A stretch of DNA of 64,000 nucleotides. Origin: Oscillospiraceae bacterium (GTDB taxonomy: Bacteria > Bacillota > Clostridia > Oscillospirales > Oscillospiraceae). Position 1 is the first letter of the stretch. The number at the start of each line of letters is the position of its first letter. The translations under genes and the position numbers were made by a program. Below the pieces are notes generated by a model that saw only the letters and a program-made list of their open reading frames with translations, was not told the origin of the DNA and did no database searches. Shown one piece after another: positions 1 through 8,191 of the stretch. The stretch spans positions 1-64,000 of the forward strand of contig JAFQZI010000014.1 of the NCBI GenBank assembly GCA_017406005.1, read 5' to 3'.

Positions 1-354
1 ACGAGCGCAAAAGTTCTCAAAAACCTGCATCAAAGGCTCATTCTGCCGTCCTTCAATAAAGCCATTGTTTGCTATGCAGTACACATGGAGGCTCAGATGG
101 TTTTCTTTACAGTAATCCTCCATTTTCTCCAGAAACCGAAGCACATGGGAAGGGACGCCGTCCACATAAAGCGGGAGGCAGAACACGACCGCATGCGCAT
201 CCCGAAGCTGTTCCAGGATGCGGTCATGATCTGCCGGCGTGCGTAGTTTTTCGGTGATCTTTTCCCCGCCGGTGAACATGCGCTGCAGGAACAGAAAATA
301 AGCGGAGGCACAAAAACGCTTCTTGGGGCTGCAGTTGATGAATACTGTTTTCAT
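1..354 (-). CDS. Flavodoxin-fold NAD(P)H-dependent reductase, 3' end cut by window
   Basis: The first 118 codons of a minus-strand gene are visible and the gene runs off the left edge. The product begins MKTVFINCSPKKR, a beta strand followed by the S-P-K loop that binds FMN phosphate in flavodoxin-like reductases. The segment VVFCLPLYVDGVPSHVLRF matches the family's second flavin loop, where a putative substrate pocket lies. The ATG overlaps the stop of the upstream gene as ATGA, so the two are translationally coupled and probably act together in flavin-dependent electron transfer. The fold is clear; the substrate is unknown. Confidence 0.75.
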   Translation of the reverse strand, partial: MKTVFINCSPKKRFCASAYFLFLQRMFTGGEKITEKLRTPADHDRILEQLRDAHAVVFCLPLYVDGVPSHVLRFLEKMEDYCKENHLSLHVYCIANNGFIEGRQNEPLMQVFENFCAR

Positions 355-839
355 AGTGATCCCTCCAATTCTGCAAGGTCCTCAAGGAACACGACTTCGC
401 AGCGTGCATACCCGTCATTGACCGCATTGCACTTTGCAAGATCGCGGAAGGTAGCTTTTTCGGCCTCGGTGATCTCGCCGTATACGATCACTTTCCAAAG
501 ATCGTGCTTTCCGTAGCGCAGTGTGTGGTGCATCAGCCTGCCGCGGTAGGTGCTGAACGGTGTGGATGTACCGATCGAACGGTCCAGCACGTTTTTGACG
601 GCGGCGCTGTATCCGCCGTACAGATTCTTCGTGACGATCACCAGTTCGTCCGCATGCCCGACCAGACGGCATACCTGCCGCAGTTTATCCTTCATAAAAC
701 ACTCCGCGGGATGCTTGGTCCAGCAGCCGAAGCAGCCCTGGCAGGGAGCATATTTCCCGTCCGCTGCCAGCGCGCGGTCACACTTAGACAGGAGCATTTC
801 GTCATATTGATGATCCAGATCGTATATAATCACCTTCAT
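351..839 (-). CDS. Flavodoxin family protein (NADPH-dependent FMN reductase-like)
   Basis: A 162-residue protein starting MKVIIYDL. A strong AAGGAGG lies 7 bases before this ATG and only 1 base before an alternative ATG at 845, so the downstream start is chosen. Residues about 33-45 contain a C-x-x-C-x-x-C pattern (PCQGCFGCW) typical of the iron-sulfur-flavoprotein and FMN-reductase superfamily, followed by VIVTKNLYGGYSA, the second flavin-binding loop. It overlaps the following flavodoxin gene by 4 bases. The likely role is cytoplasmic flavin or quinone reduction; no partner is known from sequence. Confidence 0.78.
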   Translation of the reverse strand: MKVIIYDLDHQYDEMLLSKCDRALAADGKYAPCQGCFGCWTKHPAECFMKDKLRQVCRLVGHADELVIVTKNLYGGYSAAVKNVLDRSIGTSTPFSTYRGRLMHHTLRYGKHDLWKVIVYGEITEAEKATFRDLAKCNAVNDGYARCEVVFLEDLAELEGSL

Positions 840-895
840 GCTCATTCCTCCTTTGCGCCAGCAATCACAGGATCATTATTCATATTTAGATCAAA

Positions 896-1885
896 CTAAT
901 ACATTTCTTCCCGTATTTTTCTCATCCTCGACCATACATTATCTCCGTAATTACTAAGCATGACCGTTATCATTCCATTATTGGGATTATATTCGGAGAT
1001 TGCGCTTACTCCTTCGTCACATCCCTGCATATATACATAATCTTGCCCTTTGGGATTGTCAATGATCCAAACGCCGAAACCATAATATCCTTCTTCCGGG
1101 TCTTTCCCATCCCCGCTCTGTCTGGAAAACATTTGCGTTACCATCTTCTCGGAAAGGAGCTTATGCTCGATAAGTCCGTTCCAAAACTTCACAACATCTC
1201 CGACTGTAACGAACGCGCCTCCGTCACCTGTACCCTTTGCACCGACAGAGTATATATTTGTGCGGTAATCATCCGTATCAGGGCAATAGATATAGCTGTT
1301 TGCACATTTTGCAGGCAGTTTGTCAAAAGAATAATATCCTGTATCCCTCATGCCGCATCTATCAAAAACATTTTGCTTAAGATAAACATCGAAATCTGTT
1401 CCTGCAATCTTTTCAATGATCATCGCGAGCAATACATACCCGGAATTATTGTACTGAAACCGCTCTCCCCTGTTGTACATCATTGGCTTATCAATAAACA
1501 GAGGAAGCATATCCTGGTTATGCCTGATCCTGTAATTGGGATAATTGATCCACAATGCCTCATAATCATCCATAACGGATTCATCAAAATAATCCGGAAC
1601 CCCGGAGGTGTGATTCAAAAGTTGTCTCACAGTCACACAGGGATCAATGTGTTTCAGATCAAAATCCAGAATTGCTCCAAGAGTATCTTCAAATTTCAGT
1701 TTTTCTGCCTGGATCAACTGAAGGATGCCAACGGCAACAAAAGTCTTGCTCATGGATGCAGATGCAAATCTTGTTTCGATCGTATTCGGGATCTCATTTG
1801 CCAAGTCTGCAAATCCACCACTGTATTTCAGCAATACTTCTTCGCCTTTTATAATATATGCATTTCCTCTAAAGTTGTTATCCAT
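896..1885 (-). CDS. Serine hydrolase of the beta-lactamase / PBP4* family
   Basis: A 329-residue protein with the class C beta-lactamase fold. The catalytic S-x-x-K is SMSK at residues 44-47, and YNNS at about 145 is the Y-x-N motif. NHTSGVPDYF near residue 91 is the usual family signature between them. No signal peptide or membrane segment is seen, so it is probably cytoplasmic and acts as an esterase or D-amino-acid peptidase rather than a resistance beta-lactamase. It is followed after about 50 bases by the flavodoxin genes on the same strand. The family call is firm, the substrate is not. Confidence 0.85.
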   Translation of the reverse strand: MDNNFRGNAYIIKGEEVLLKYSGGFADLANEIPNTIETRFASASMSKTFVAVGILQLIQAEKLKFEDTLGAILDFDLKHIDPCVTVRQLLNHTSGVPDYFDESVMDDYEALWINYPNYRIRHNQDMLPLFIDKPMMYNRGERFQYNNSGYVLLAMIIEKIAGTDFDVYLKQNVFDRCGMRDTGYYSFDKLPAKCANSYIYCPDTDDYRTNIYSVGAKGTGDGGAFVTVGDVVKFWNGLIEHKLLSEKMVTQMFSRQSGDGKDPEEGYYGFGVWIIDNPKGQDYVYMQGCDEGVSAISEYNPNNGMITVMLSNYGDNVWSRMRKIREEMY

Positions 1886-2017
1886 GGCTATCGTCTCTCT
1901 TTCTCCGTATTCAGGCAGCTACCATAAGCTGCCCCCTGTAAGGCTATACAAGAAGCTCTTATAATTTATAACTCCCGTTACATGATGAGCAGAATTACAG
2001 AACCGGAATAAAAAAAT

Positions 2018-2581
2018 CTATTCTTTTTCACCAGTCAGACTCTCACTATGATTTTCTGCATATTCCAGAAACTCCGGAGTCCGGGACCAGTACTTTATAC
2101 CCCAGTTTTCGAAATTCCATTCGTCCATGTATTGATTGCATTCATAATCAATATACCAGAGCAATCCATCACGAACGACGAAGTTGGTTGGAAAATAATC
2201 AATATTAAAGCCGCATTCTTTTGCCTGCTCTGCCATCAACCTGACCTGCTCAAGATATGGCTCTGAGGACAAGCCCTCACGAACAATACCAAAAATCGTA
2301 ATGCCGTCTATGTATTCTTTCACAATTCGTTCCGTTTCGATATCAATGGCAATCATACAGGGAATCCTGATCCCTGCTTTTCTCAGACGCTCATAATCAT
2401 TTCTTTCGGCTTCAATCTTATTGCCGAACGTGTAATAATCGCAGGGTTCATGATGGATCTGCTTTAGCACAACCAGGCGATCTCCACATTCTGCGAGATA
2501 GGAATAACCACCTTTTCCGTGACCGAGAAGTTTGATAAGGCGGTATGTTTTACCGCAGACTGTCAGGCTGTCTTTTGTCAT
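2018..2581 (-). CDS. Protein-kinase-fold phosphotransferase, small
   Basis: A 187-residue kinase-like protein. It has a glycine-rich loop GHGKGGYSY near residues 20-28, a lysine in VVLKQIH, a catalytic-loop-like NIDYFPTNFVV (D-x4-N), and YIDYE in place of DFG. These match the minimal RIO/aminoglycoside-phosphotransferase fold, though it is shorter than most. The ATG at 2581 is preferred because it overlaps the Nudix stop as ATGA; a longer in-frame start lies inside the Nudix gene. It is the last gene of the operon led by the gene at 4456-5166. The substrate is unknown. Confidence 0.65.
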   Translation of the reverse strand: MTKDSLTVCGKTYRLIKLLGHGKGGYSYLAECGDRLVVLKQIHHEPCDYYTFGNKIEAERNDYERLRKAGIRIPCMIAIDIETERIVKEYIDGITIFGIVREGLSSEPYLEQVRLMAEQAKECGFNIDYFPTNFVVRDGLLWYIDYECNQYMDEWNFENWGIKYWSRTPEFLEYAENHSESLTGEKE

Positions 2582-3186
2582 GGCCGGCACCCCGAACTGC
2601 AACATATCATCTCTTTCGCCTTTCTGAGTACAGGTAATTCTCTGTTTGCAATCAGCCTGCCAAGTCTGGTTTCTTTGCATTTTTCATATTCAGCAATTGC
2701 TTCCTCATAAGTCAGCTTCAAAGTGGAAAGATGGTACTCCTCTATTTCATCCGGCATCAGATTTTTATCGCCGAAAGATTTAACCCTGCACAGGAAATAG
2801 TTATTCAGATTGTGCCTGTGAATCAGATTGTAATAATCACTGACAACTCCGATTTTGCAGACAACCTCTACCTCCGCGCCTAATTCTTCCTTCAGTTCCC
2901 GTTTGATTGCGGAATTGAGTTCTTCCCCCCGCTCAACACCGCCGCCGGAAGTTTCTATCAATGTTGCCTTACCGAAATCATCATCCCGTTCAGCCCGGAC
3001 AAAATAAAAATATCCGGCATCGTCAAACACGATAGCCCTGGCTATCCTCCTGTCATGGTCCGTAAACTCAAACGGCCACTCTGTATCCTGAAGTTCGATC
3101 AGCAATTCAGAAGGAGTAATCTTCTCGCAGATCCCGGACAGTTCTCCATTCATGTCTTTCATAGGAAGGTCTTTCCACCCTATCAT
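2578..3186 (-). CDS. Nudix hydrolase
   Basis: A 202-residue protein with an exact Nudix box in the middle: G-x5-E-x7-R-E-L-x-E-E-L-G, read as GGVERGEE followed by LNSAIKRELKEELG. This box binds Mg2+ and the diphosphate of a nucleoside-diphosphate-linked substrate. The N-terminal 60 residues precede the Nudix strand RRIARAIVFDDAGYFYFVRA. The start at 3186 has no good ribosome binding site; ATG codons at 3162 or 3153 are alternatives. It sits between the GNAT-YoaP gene and the kinase-like gene. Substrate specificity cannot be read from sequence. Confidence 0.88.
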   Translation of the reverse strand: MIGWKDLPMKDMNGELSGICEKITPSELLIELQDTEWPFEFTDHDRRIARAIVFDDAGYFYFVRAERDDDFGKATLIETSGGGVERGEELNSAIKRELKEELGAEVEVVCKIGVVSDYYNLIHRHNLNNYFLCRVKSFGDKNLMPDEIEEYHLSTLKLTYEEAIAEYEKCKETRLGRLIANRELPVLRKAKEMICCSSGCRP

Positions 3187-3191
3187 TAGAT

Positions 3192-3938
3192 TTATCGAGC
3201 AGCCAGTTTCAGGAACTTCGTATCGTTCATCTGCTCATTTGTCAGATATTCCCCGTTATAAAACAGTGCATAGGTCGTGATCGGGGTAGGCGCATTCTGT
3301 GCCTGCTCTTTACTTTCAATATGAATTACTTTGAACGGGATATTATGCTCATTGGCAGTTTGCTCGACAATCGGCACATACTTTGCGTTGAACGGGCACT
3401 GGCTGGTGTAGTACAGGACATACCCTTCGTCGTTCACATGGGGATGCTTTGCAACATCTTTGAACTTAGGCTGGGCTGCATCTGCAGAGAAGGGTAAATA
3501 CCAGAGCTGGATTCCGTTGTCTGCTTCGTCACACACGGAAAAACCCTTGTATTTCAGAAACTTCGGATCGGCAAGGAACGGCTTTTTCTTTGCGGCGCAA
3601 AGAATACACAGGCCCTTTTTGCCTTTCTCTTTGCTGTCCTCAATGCATGTTCCCAACAGATCATTTGAATATCCGTGTCCTTTGAACGAGCCTGACACCC
3701 ACAGGCAATCGATATACATATACCCGTCTGCAACGATCGGATTCCATGCGTTCTCTGCCGGAATATACTCAATGAAGCACTTGCCTCTCTCAACACTTTT
3801 GAGAAAAACAAGCCCGTCATCAAATCGATCGGCAAGCCACGCTTTTTTTGACGAAACCTGCACATCCCTGTTGTTGGAAATGGCACAGCAGATGTGCTCT
3901 TCCTCCAGATTGTCCCTGGTGACTTTGATATATTCCAT
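3192..3938 (-). CDS. GNAT acetyltransferase with C-terminal YoaP-like domain
   Basis: A 248-residue two-domain protein. Residues 1-150 carry GNAT features, with CLWVSGSFKGHGYSNDLL as the R/Q-x-x-G-x-G/A acetyl-CoA loop equivalent. Residues about 160-248 resemble the YoaP domain, a thioredoxin-like module containing TSQCPFNAKY with one conserved cysteine. A start at 3938 (MEYIKV) is chosen because GAGGGGG lies 9 bases upstream; a start at 3962 would lack a site. The gene follows an XRE regulator. YoaP proteins are poorly characterised acetyltransferases; the acceptor is unknown. Confidence 0.82.
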   Translation of the reverse strand: MEYIKVTRDNLEEEHICCAISNNRDVQVSSKKAWLADRFDDGLVFLKSVERGKCFIEYIPAENAWNPIVADGYMYIDCLWVSGSFKGHGYSNDLLGTCIEDSKEKGKKGLCILCAAKKKPFLADPKFLKYKGFSVCDEADNGIQLWYLPFSADAAQPKFKDVAKHPHVNDEGYVLYYTSQCPFNAKYVPIVEQTANEHNIPFKVIHIESKEQAQNAPTPITTYALFYNGEYLTNEQMNDTKFLKLAAR

Positions 3939-3958
3939 AATAGAAATCCCCCTCAAAT

Positions 3959-4165
3959 TCAATAGTTTTCTTCCTCTGTAAGGCCTGCCAGATAGTCCAG
4001 ACTGACACCGTAAACCTCCGCCAGCCGTATGGCAGCTTCCAGCGGCAGGGAACGCAGGCCGCGTTCATACTTGGAATAAAGAGACTGATCACAGATGAGC
4101 TTATCTGCCACAGCCGACTGTGTCAACCCCCTGCTTTCCCGAAGCTGCCGAATCCTGAGGTTCAT
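3959..4165 (-). CDS. XRE family transcriptional regulator, 68 aa
   Basis: A short protein that is essentially one helix-turn-helix domain of the Cro/C1 type. LRESRGLTQSAVADKLICDQSLYSKYERGLRSLP contains the scanning helix and the recognition helix (split here: SAVADKLICDQSLYSKYERG). The C-terminus ends in EVYGVSLDYLAGLTEEEN, the usual tail of this family. It overlaps the winged-helix gene by 4 bases, so the two regulators are co-translated. It probably regulates this operon; its operator is not identified. Confidence 0.9.
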   Translation of the reverse strand: MNLRIRQLRESRGLTQSAVADKLICDQSLYSKYERGLRSLPLEAAIRLAEVYGVSLDYLAGLTEEENY

Positions 4166-4452
4166 GTTTCACCTCCCGCGATCTTTTCCAGCATACGCAC
4201 ATAAGCCAGAAAAGTTTCACGACCGGTTTCCGTCAGACAATACGTAGTCCTGGGCCGCCGGCCCAGAAGTTCCCGCCGGCAGGAAAGGAAACTGTCAACC
4301 TCCAGAAGCTCCAGCTGCTTTCCCAGATTTCCCGGTGTCGCGTCTGTAAGCTTTGTAAGAGTAGTGAAATCCTTCGGCCCTGTCATCAGTGCCGCCACTA
4401 TCGCAAGCCGCAACCGGGACTGGAAGGCGGCGGGTATCTCATACAGTTCCAT
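4162..4452 (-). CDS. Winged-helix (MarR/HTH_34-like) transcriptional regulator
   Basis: A 96-residue winged-helix protein. RLRLAIVAALMTGPKDFTTL begins the domain, NLGKQLELLEVDSFL is the recognition helix, and RRPRTTYCLTETGRETFLAYV gives the wing and last helix. Single-domain proteins of this type are commonly paired with a membrane protein, as here, where a 236-residue membrane protein is encoded 3 bases upstream. The palindrome at 5182-5198 just after the operon promoter is a plausible autoregulatory site for it or for the adjacent XRE protein. Confidence 0.85.
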   Translation of the reverse strand: MELYEIPAAFQSRLRLAIVAALMTGPKDFTTLTKLTDATPGNLGKQLELLEVDSFLSCRRELLGRRPRTTYCLTETGRETFLAYVRMLEKIAGGET

Positions 4453-4455
4453 CGA

Positions 4456-5166
4456 TCACCGCTCTTTCAGCTGCCGACCGAAAAGCAGGAGCATTGCTCC
4501 GGGAACCAGGTCCAGCAGACAGGGAACCCCGAACCAAAAATACGCCCAACCTTCCCTTATAGCCAGTCCTTCCCCAAACAGCATAAGCGCATGGCAGCAC
4601 GTCACTATTCCGGCAAGCACTGCCAGAACAATCCCGGTTAAAAGCATCCGGCGGTTGTCCAGAAACTTTGCTGTAATAAGGAGCGGTATTACAGGTAAAA
4701 GAAAAAACAAGAAACCTCTGCACAGAGAACATGCTTTGTTGAGGGAGGATGCCGCTTCCACAGAAAAGCCCAACTGCATCGAAAGGAACTGAATGACAGA
4801 ATTCAACAGTATCGTCAGAATCAGAAACAGGAAGATACATACGCCCCATATGTCCACCAGTTTCCGCGCCAGAGAATCTGATCCCAGATGAGCCAGTTTT
4901 TTCCGGCAGATCAGAAAACCAACTGCAAGAACAAAATAAAACAGGATTCCTGCAACAGCACCGGCGAGAACCAGCCGATTCATCACAGAAAGTGAAACCT
5001 GATTAATGACAAGCCTTTGCAGGGAAGAAAAAACCCCGTAGATCAGCCATAATAAACCGAAGCCGGTAAACCATGGCGCGATTGTTTTCATCCCGTCTAT
5101 TGCCCGTTCCAGCATCTGCCTGATGAGGATTATATCTTCTCTCGGATCGCGTTTGCTCTCGTCCAT
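4456..5166 (-). CDS. Six-segment membrane protein, function unknown
   Basis: A 236-residue protein with a polar N-terminus (REDIILIRQMLERAIDG) and about six hydrophobic segments near residues 30-50, 65-87, 108-130, 148-168, 172-195 and 207-228. No catalytic or transporter motif is recognised. It is the first gene of the operon with two small regulators, a GNAT-YoaP protein, a Nudix protein and a kinase-like protein. Pairing with a winged-helix regulator is typical of uncharacterised stress-response membrane proteins. Function remains unassigned. Confidence 0.7.
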   Translation of the reverse strand: MDESKRDPREDIILIRQMLERAIDGMKTIAPWFTGFGLLWLIYGVFSSLQRLVINQVSLSVMNRLVLAGAVAGILFYFVLAVGFLICRKKLAHLGSDSLARKLVDIWGVCIFLFLILTILLNSVIQFLSMQLGFSVEAASSLNKACSLCRGFLFFLLPVIPLLITAKFLDNRRMLLTGIVLAVLAGIVTCCHALMLFGEGLAIREGWAYFWFGVPCLLDLVPGAMLLLFGRQLKER

Positions 5167-5181
5167 AATTGACCTCCAAAT

Positions 5182-5198
5182 ACTCTATTCTATAGAGT
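5182..5198 (-). promoter_or_regulatory. Inverted repeat, candidate operator
   Basis: ACTCTAT and ATAGAGT are perfect 7-base arms separated by TCT. The repeat lies between the predicted -10 box and the start codon of the gene at 5166, where a bound repressor would block transcription. The two small regulators encoded in this operon are the natural candidates to bind. Confidence 0.5.
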
Positions 5199-5211
5199 TT
5201 CTACGACCAAG

Positions 5212-5239
5212 AGTATAAGCCAAAACCGAAAAAAGTCAA
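5212..5239 (-). promoter_or_regulatory. Sigma-A promoter of the 5166-2018 operon
   Basis: On the minus strand TTGACT (5239-5234) and TATACT (5217-5212) are separated by 16 bases. The boxes lie about 45 bases before the ATG at 5166 and directly before the palindromic operator candidate. Confidence 0.65.
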
Positions 5240-5341
5240 GGACATCCTGTCCTATAGGACAAATAGGCATAAAACCTATAGCAGAAGAGCGGAAAGCGCC
5301 CCTTCCGAAAAGAGACGCTCTCACAGCAAATCCATGTTTGT

Positions 5342-6619
5342 TTATTCTTCTGTGTACCGGTATTGTTTTAGCTTCTGCCCAGACGTAAGGCACAGAACGA
5401 CTCCTGCTACACCGAGCACAAACATCATCAATGCCGCACCGGAGCCTTTCCCGCTTCCGAACAGTATGGTCAGCAGCCCGTTTGCATGGTTTGCATGCAT
5501 CAACGGTTCGCAAACGTTGTCCACCAGAAAACCGCCCAGAGCCAGCCCGATCGGGATGGTGAAAAACTGCAGCGTATTTCTGCAAGCGTAGACCCTTCCC
5601 TGCAGTTCTACAGGGATCGTATTGCGCATGATGACATTCTGATTGGCACTCATGACAGGAACCAGCATCCATCCGATGATCTGACCGATACACCACAAAA
5701 TGGGATTTCGGGAAAATGCGAGAAGAAAATTCTCGGTTCCCAGGGAGAACAGCATGGTAAGATAAATGACACGCACCCTGTCTTTTGGCTTGGGCATCGC
5801 CGTTGTCAGCATGCTGCCCAAAACCATGGCAATGCCGGAACAGGAGGTCACAATCCCGTAAATGCGATTGCCGCTTCGGGGAATCACCAGAGCGGGCAGC
5901 ACAGCGTCAAAAGCTGATGCGATCAGATTCACCCCTGACATAAACAGAATGACATCAAGGACCATCGGATGCTCTTTGAGGAACTGCAAACCTTCTTTTG
6001 CCAGCTTCAGCACATTTTCTTCTTTTCTGACTTCTTGGGATACATCGGGCAAACGGATGAAGAGCAAAAGAGCAAGGAAGGCTATGGCAAACGTGACCAT
6101 ATCCACGGCAATCACAGCGTCCAGCCCGGCTAATCCGTACAATGCCGAGGCAAGCAGCGGGTTGCCGATGGTGACAATGGACCTGGACAAGGACTGGAGG
6201 CCGCTTGTTTTCTGATAATACTCCCTGGGAACAACCAGCGTGTAAGCCACTTCCGAAGCAGGCTGCTGGACTGTGTTCATAAGCCCGGAAACCGCATTGA
6301 CGGCATACAGATGCCACATGGACAGGAGGTCAGCCTTGTACAGGACAAAGACCAGAATTGTGGTAAGTGCCGCCAGCGCGTCGCATACCAGCATGGTTTT
6401 CTTCTTGTCATATTTATCCGAGATCGCCCCTGCGAATATACTCATGATCACATATGGTGCATAGGTGCAGATCATCAAAGTGGCCGTGCTGAGAGCGGAC
6501 CCCGTCTTTTCGTATAGCCACAGCGTAAGCGCAAAGCCGGTCATAGCGCTCCCCAGCTGTGAAAGGCTCTGGGTGCTCCAAAGAATATAAAAATCCTTTA
6601 ATTTCCTGCCGTTACTCAT
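5342..6619 (-). CDS. MFS efflux transporter
   Basis: A 425-residue major facilitator protein with about twelve hydrophobic helices. The loop between helices 2 and 3 carries GAISDKYDKKKTM, the MFS G-x3-D-R-x-G-R/K-like motif A. The N-terminus FYILWSTQSLSQLGSAMTGF is typical of the macrolide-efflux-like (MefA/antibiotic permease) subgroup. It overlaps the preceding GNAT gene by 8 bases and is the last gene of the TetR operon, so it probably exports a compound sensed by TetR and modified by the GNAT enzymes. The substrate cannot be inferred. Confidence 0.88.
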   Translation of the reverse strand: MSNGRKLKDFYILWSTQSLSQLGSAMTGFALTLWLYEKTGSALSTATLMICTYAPYVIMSIFAGAISDKYDKKKTMLVCDALAALTTILVFVLYKADLLSMWHLYAVNAVSGLMNTVQQPASEVAYTLVVPREYYQKTSGLQSLSRSIVTIGNPLLASALYGLAGLDAVIAVDMVTFAIAFLALLLFIRLPDVSQEVRKEENVLKLAKEGLQFLKEHPMVLDVILFMSGVNLIASAFDAVLPALVIPRSGNRIYGIVTSCSGIAMVLGSMLTTAMPKPKDRVRVIYLTMLFSLGTENFLLAFSRNPILWCIGQIIGWMLVPVMSANQNVIMRNTIPVELQGRVYACRNTLQFFTIPIGLALGGFLVDNVCEPLMHANHANGLLTILFGSGKGSGAALMMFVLGVAGVVLCLTSGQKLKQYRYTEE

Positions 6620-7058
6620 CCGTCAAAGCAAGTTCTATCTCGTCTTCATCTTCTGTTCCGGTTACTCTGAAACCCTTGCTCTCATACAGCTTCCTTGCTA
6701 TAGGGTTTTGTTTGCTGCAGGTTAATGCAATTCTGTTCGAATCGCCGAAAGGCTTCGTCCTGATATACTCAATCACCCGGTCCAAAGCCTCATTGCCGTA
6801 ACCGCGGCCCTGCATCGATTCGTCGATCATCATGTGCCAGATATCATACTCAGGAATATCATAGTCATAGATCACCATGACATACCCGACCATCTTTCCA
6901 TCCGCATAAACTCCGAACGGCTGACACTGATCCCGGTAAACATACGCCTGTGCAAGGCTCCGAATCGGATGGGACACGAAACTTTCCTGCCCTGACGCTA
7001 GTTTAAGATTAAAAGCATCGATGAAGTTTTCTTCCGTTATTGCTCTGAGTTCTACCAT
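6612..7058 (-). CDS. GNAT acetyltransferase, diamine acetyltransferase-like
   Basis: A 148-residue GNAT protein. DESMQGRGYGNEALDRVIEY holds the acetyl-CoA binding Q-G-R-G-Y-G loop, and NPIARKLYESKGFR is the family's C-terminal helix. Overall layout resembles spermidine/diamine N-acetyltransferases of about 150 residues. The ATG at 7058 is chosen because AGGAGG lies 5 bases upstream; a TTG at 7073 would place that site inside the gene. It belongs to the TetR operon and overlaps the MFS gene. Confidence 0.85.
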   Translation of the reverse strand: MVELRAITEENFIDAFNLKLASGQESFVSHPIRSLAQAYVYRDQCQPFGVYADGKMVGYVMVIYDYDIPEYDIWHMMIDESMQGRGYGNEALDRVIEYIRTKPFGDSNRIALTCSKQNPIARKLYESKGFRVTGTEDEDEIELALTDE

Positions 7059-7091
7059 TGGTTCCTCCTGCAAATCTTTTTTCTTCCGTTA

Positions 7092-7643
7092 TTATCTTTC
7101 CAGCTCCAGCCTCATGAGTACGAGTTCCTGCCAGCCGTTCAGGCGGGAGCGAAACCCTTTGGGATTTCTGCCGTATTCGACAAAACCTACACTCTGATAA
7201 AGAGAGAGCGCTCTGTTATTATCCGCCACGACGGACAATTCCAACTGCACATATCCGGCGTCTTTCGCGCATTGAATGCAGGCATTTAAGAGAGCTTTGC
7301 CCAATCCAAGCCCCCAGTACTCTTTCAAAATGCTTATTCCAAAATCAGCGCGATGTTTTACCTTGTCCTTTTTTCCGACTGCGTCAATTCCGGCCATGCC
7401 CGCGATCTTCCCGTCTACAAGGGCGATGATTTCTATTTCATTCAGGCTATTTGTTTTTTCTTCCAGGAATTGAGCTTCCTGCTCCGGATCCAGACTGTTT
7501 TCATCGGGATAGCTCAGCAGATAGTCTGTTTCGGCATGGGTAAGGTTAAAGATCTCATAAACAGTGCTCCCGTCTGGCGCATTGCCGTTTCTTAGCCATG
7601 CCTCTTTCCCGTTTTTCAGAATGATCTTTTGATTATACTTCAT
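7092..7643 (-). CDS. GNAT acetyltransferase
   Basis: A 183-residue GNAT protein. FGISILKEYWGLGLGKALLNACI contains the W-G-L-G-L-G acetyl-CoA loop, and VVADNNRALSLYQSVGFVEYGR is the C-terminal signature. The first 50 residues (KNGKEAWLRNGNAPDGSTVYEIF) are an extension also seen in related small-molecule acetyltransferases. No clear ribosome binding site precedes the ATG at 7643, so its translation may depend on the upstream gene. It is the third gene of the TetR operon. Confidence 0.85.
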   Translation of the reverse strand: MKYNQKIILKNGKEAWLRNGNAPDGSTVYEIFNLTHAETDYLLSYPDENSLDPEQEAQFLEEKTNSLNEIEIIALVDGKIAGMAGIDAVGKKDKVKHRADFGISILKEYWGLGLGKALLNACIQCAKDAGYVQLELSVVADNNRALSLYQSVGFVEYGRNPKGFRSRLNGWQELVLMRLELER

Positions 7644-7663
7644 TTATAATACCGATTTTTCTT

Positions 7664-8161
7664 TTATTTAAGGGGCACCCAGATGCCGCTTTCATAGTCC
7701 GGAGACCGGGGATCTCCGGCGGAGTATACTTCAATCGTTGCGCTGCCGTTTGCCCGGTGCTTCAGCCCTTCGGTAGGGAACCACTCCTGCCAGACATAGG
7801 TGTTGAGCGCCTGCAGGGAACTCGGGATAGGGCCTTTCGTTGTGAATACTGCCCATTCGCTTGCTGGGAAAGAGTACAGTTCCAGACCTTCCGGAACCTC
7901 GCCGCCCCGATACAGACCCGCAATCCAGTATGTAAATCCCTGTTCGGATTCAGCGCAGATCGCGAATATCCCGATCCCGTTTTCAAGGATCGCTTTCTCC
8001 ACGGCATTTTCCGGCGTCATCGTCTGCCAGAGCCGTGCATATTTTGCCGTATATTCCTTGTCCCAGAATTCAGGGCATTTCTGGTAGCCTTCATCCGGGC
8101 GGATTTCTGTGTGAAAGCCGATAAAGGTCATGGCGTCTTTCTTTTCATAGGTAATGTTCAT
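7664..8161 (-). CDS. GyrI-like / AraC effector-binding domain protein
   Basis: A 165-residue stand-alone effector-binding domain. The pattern FWDKEYTAKYARLWQ, GIGIFAICAESEQGFTYWIAG and WAVFTTKGPIPSSLQALNTY followed by a tryptophan-glutamate segment is that of the SHS2-fold GyrI-like family. The glutamate-rich pocket of this family binds cationic amphipathic compounds. AAGGAG lies 9 bases before the start. It follows tetR, so it may sequester the toxic inducer or act as an accessory sensor. No DNA-binding domain is present. Confidence 0.83.
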   Translation of the reverse strand: MNITYEKKDAMTFIGFHTEIRPDEGYQKCPEFWDKEYTAKYARLWQTMTPENAVEKAILENGIGIFAICAESEQGFTYWIAGLYRGGEVPEGLELYSFPASEWAVFTTKGPIPSSLQALNTYVWQEWFPTEGLKHRANGSATIEVYSAGDPRSPDYESGIWVPLK

Positions 8162-8191
8162 TTTGTTTTTCTCCTTATTAACTTGTTTTTC

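Noticed and set aside
1914-1933. Hairpin GGCAGCT-TATGGT-AGCTGCC upstream of the serine hydrolase
   Set aside because: The stem is clear, but there is no T run and no adjacent regulator, so no role could be argued.
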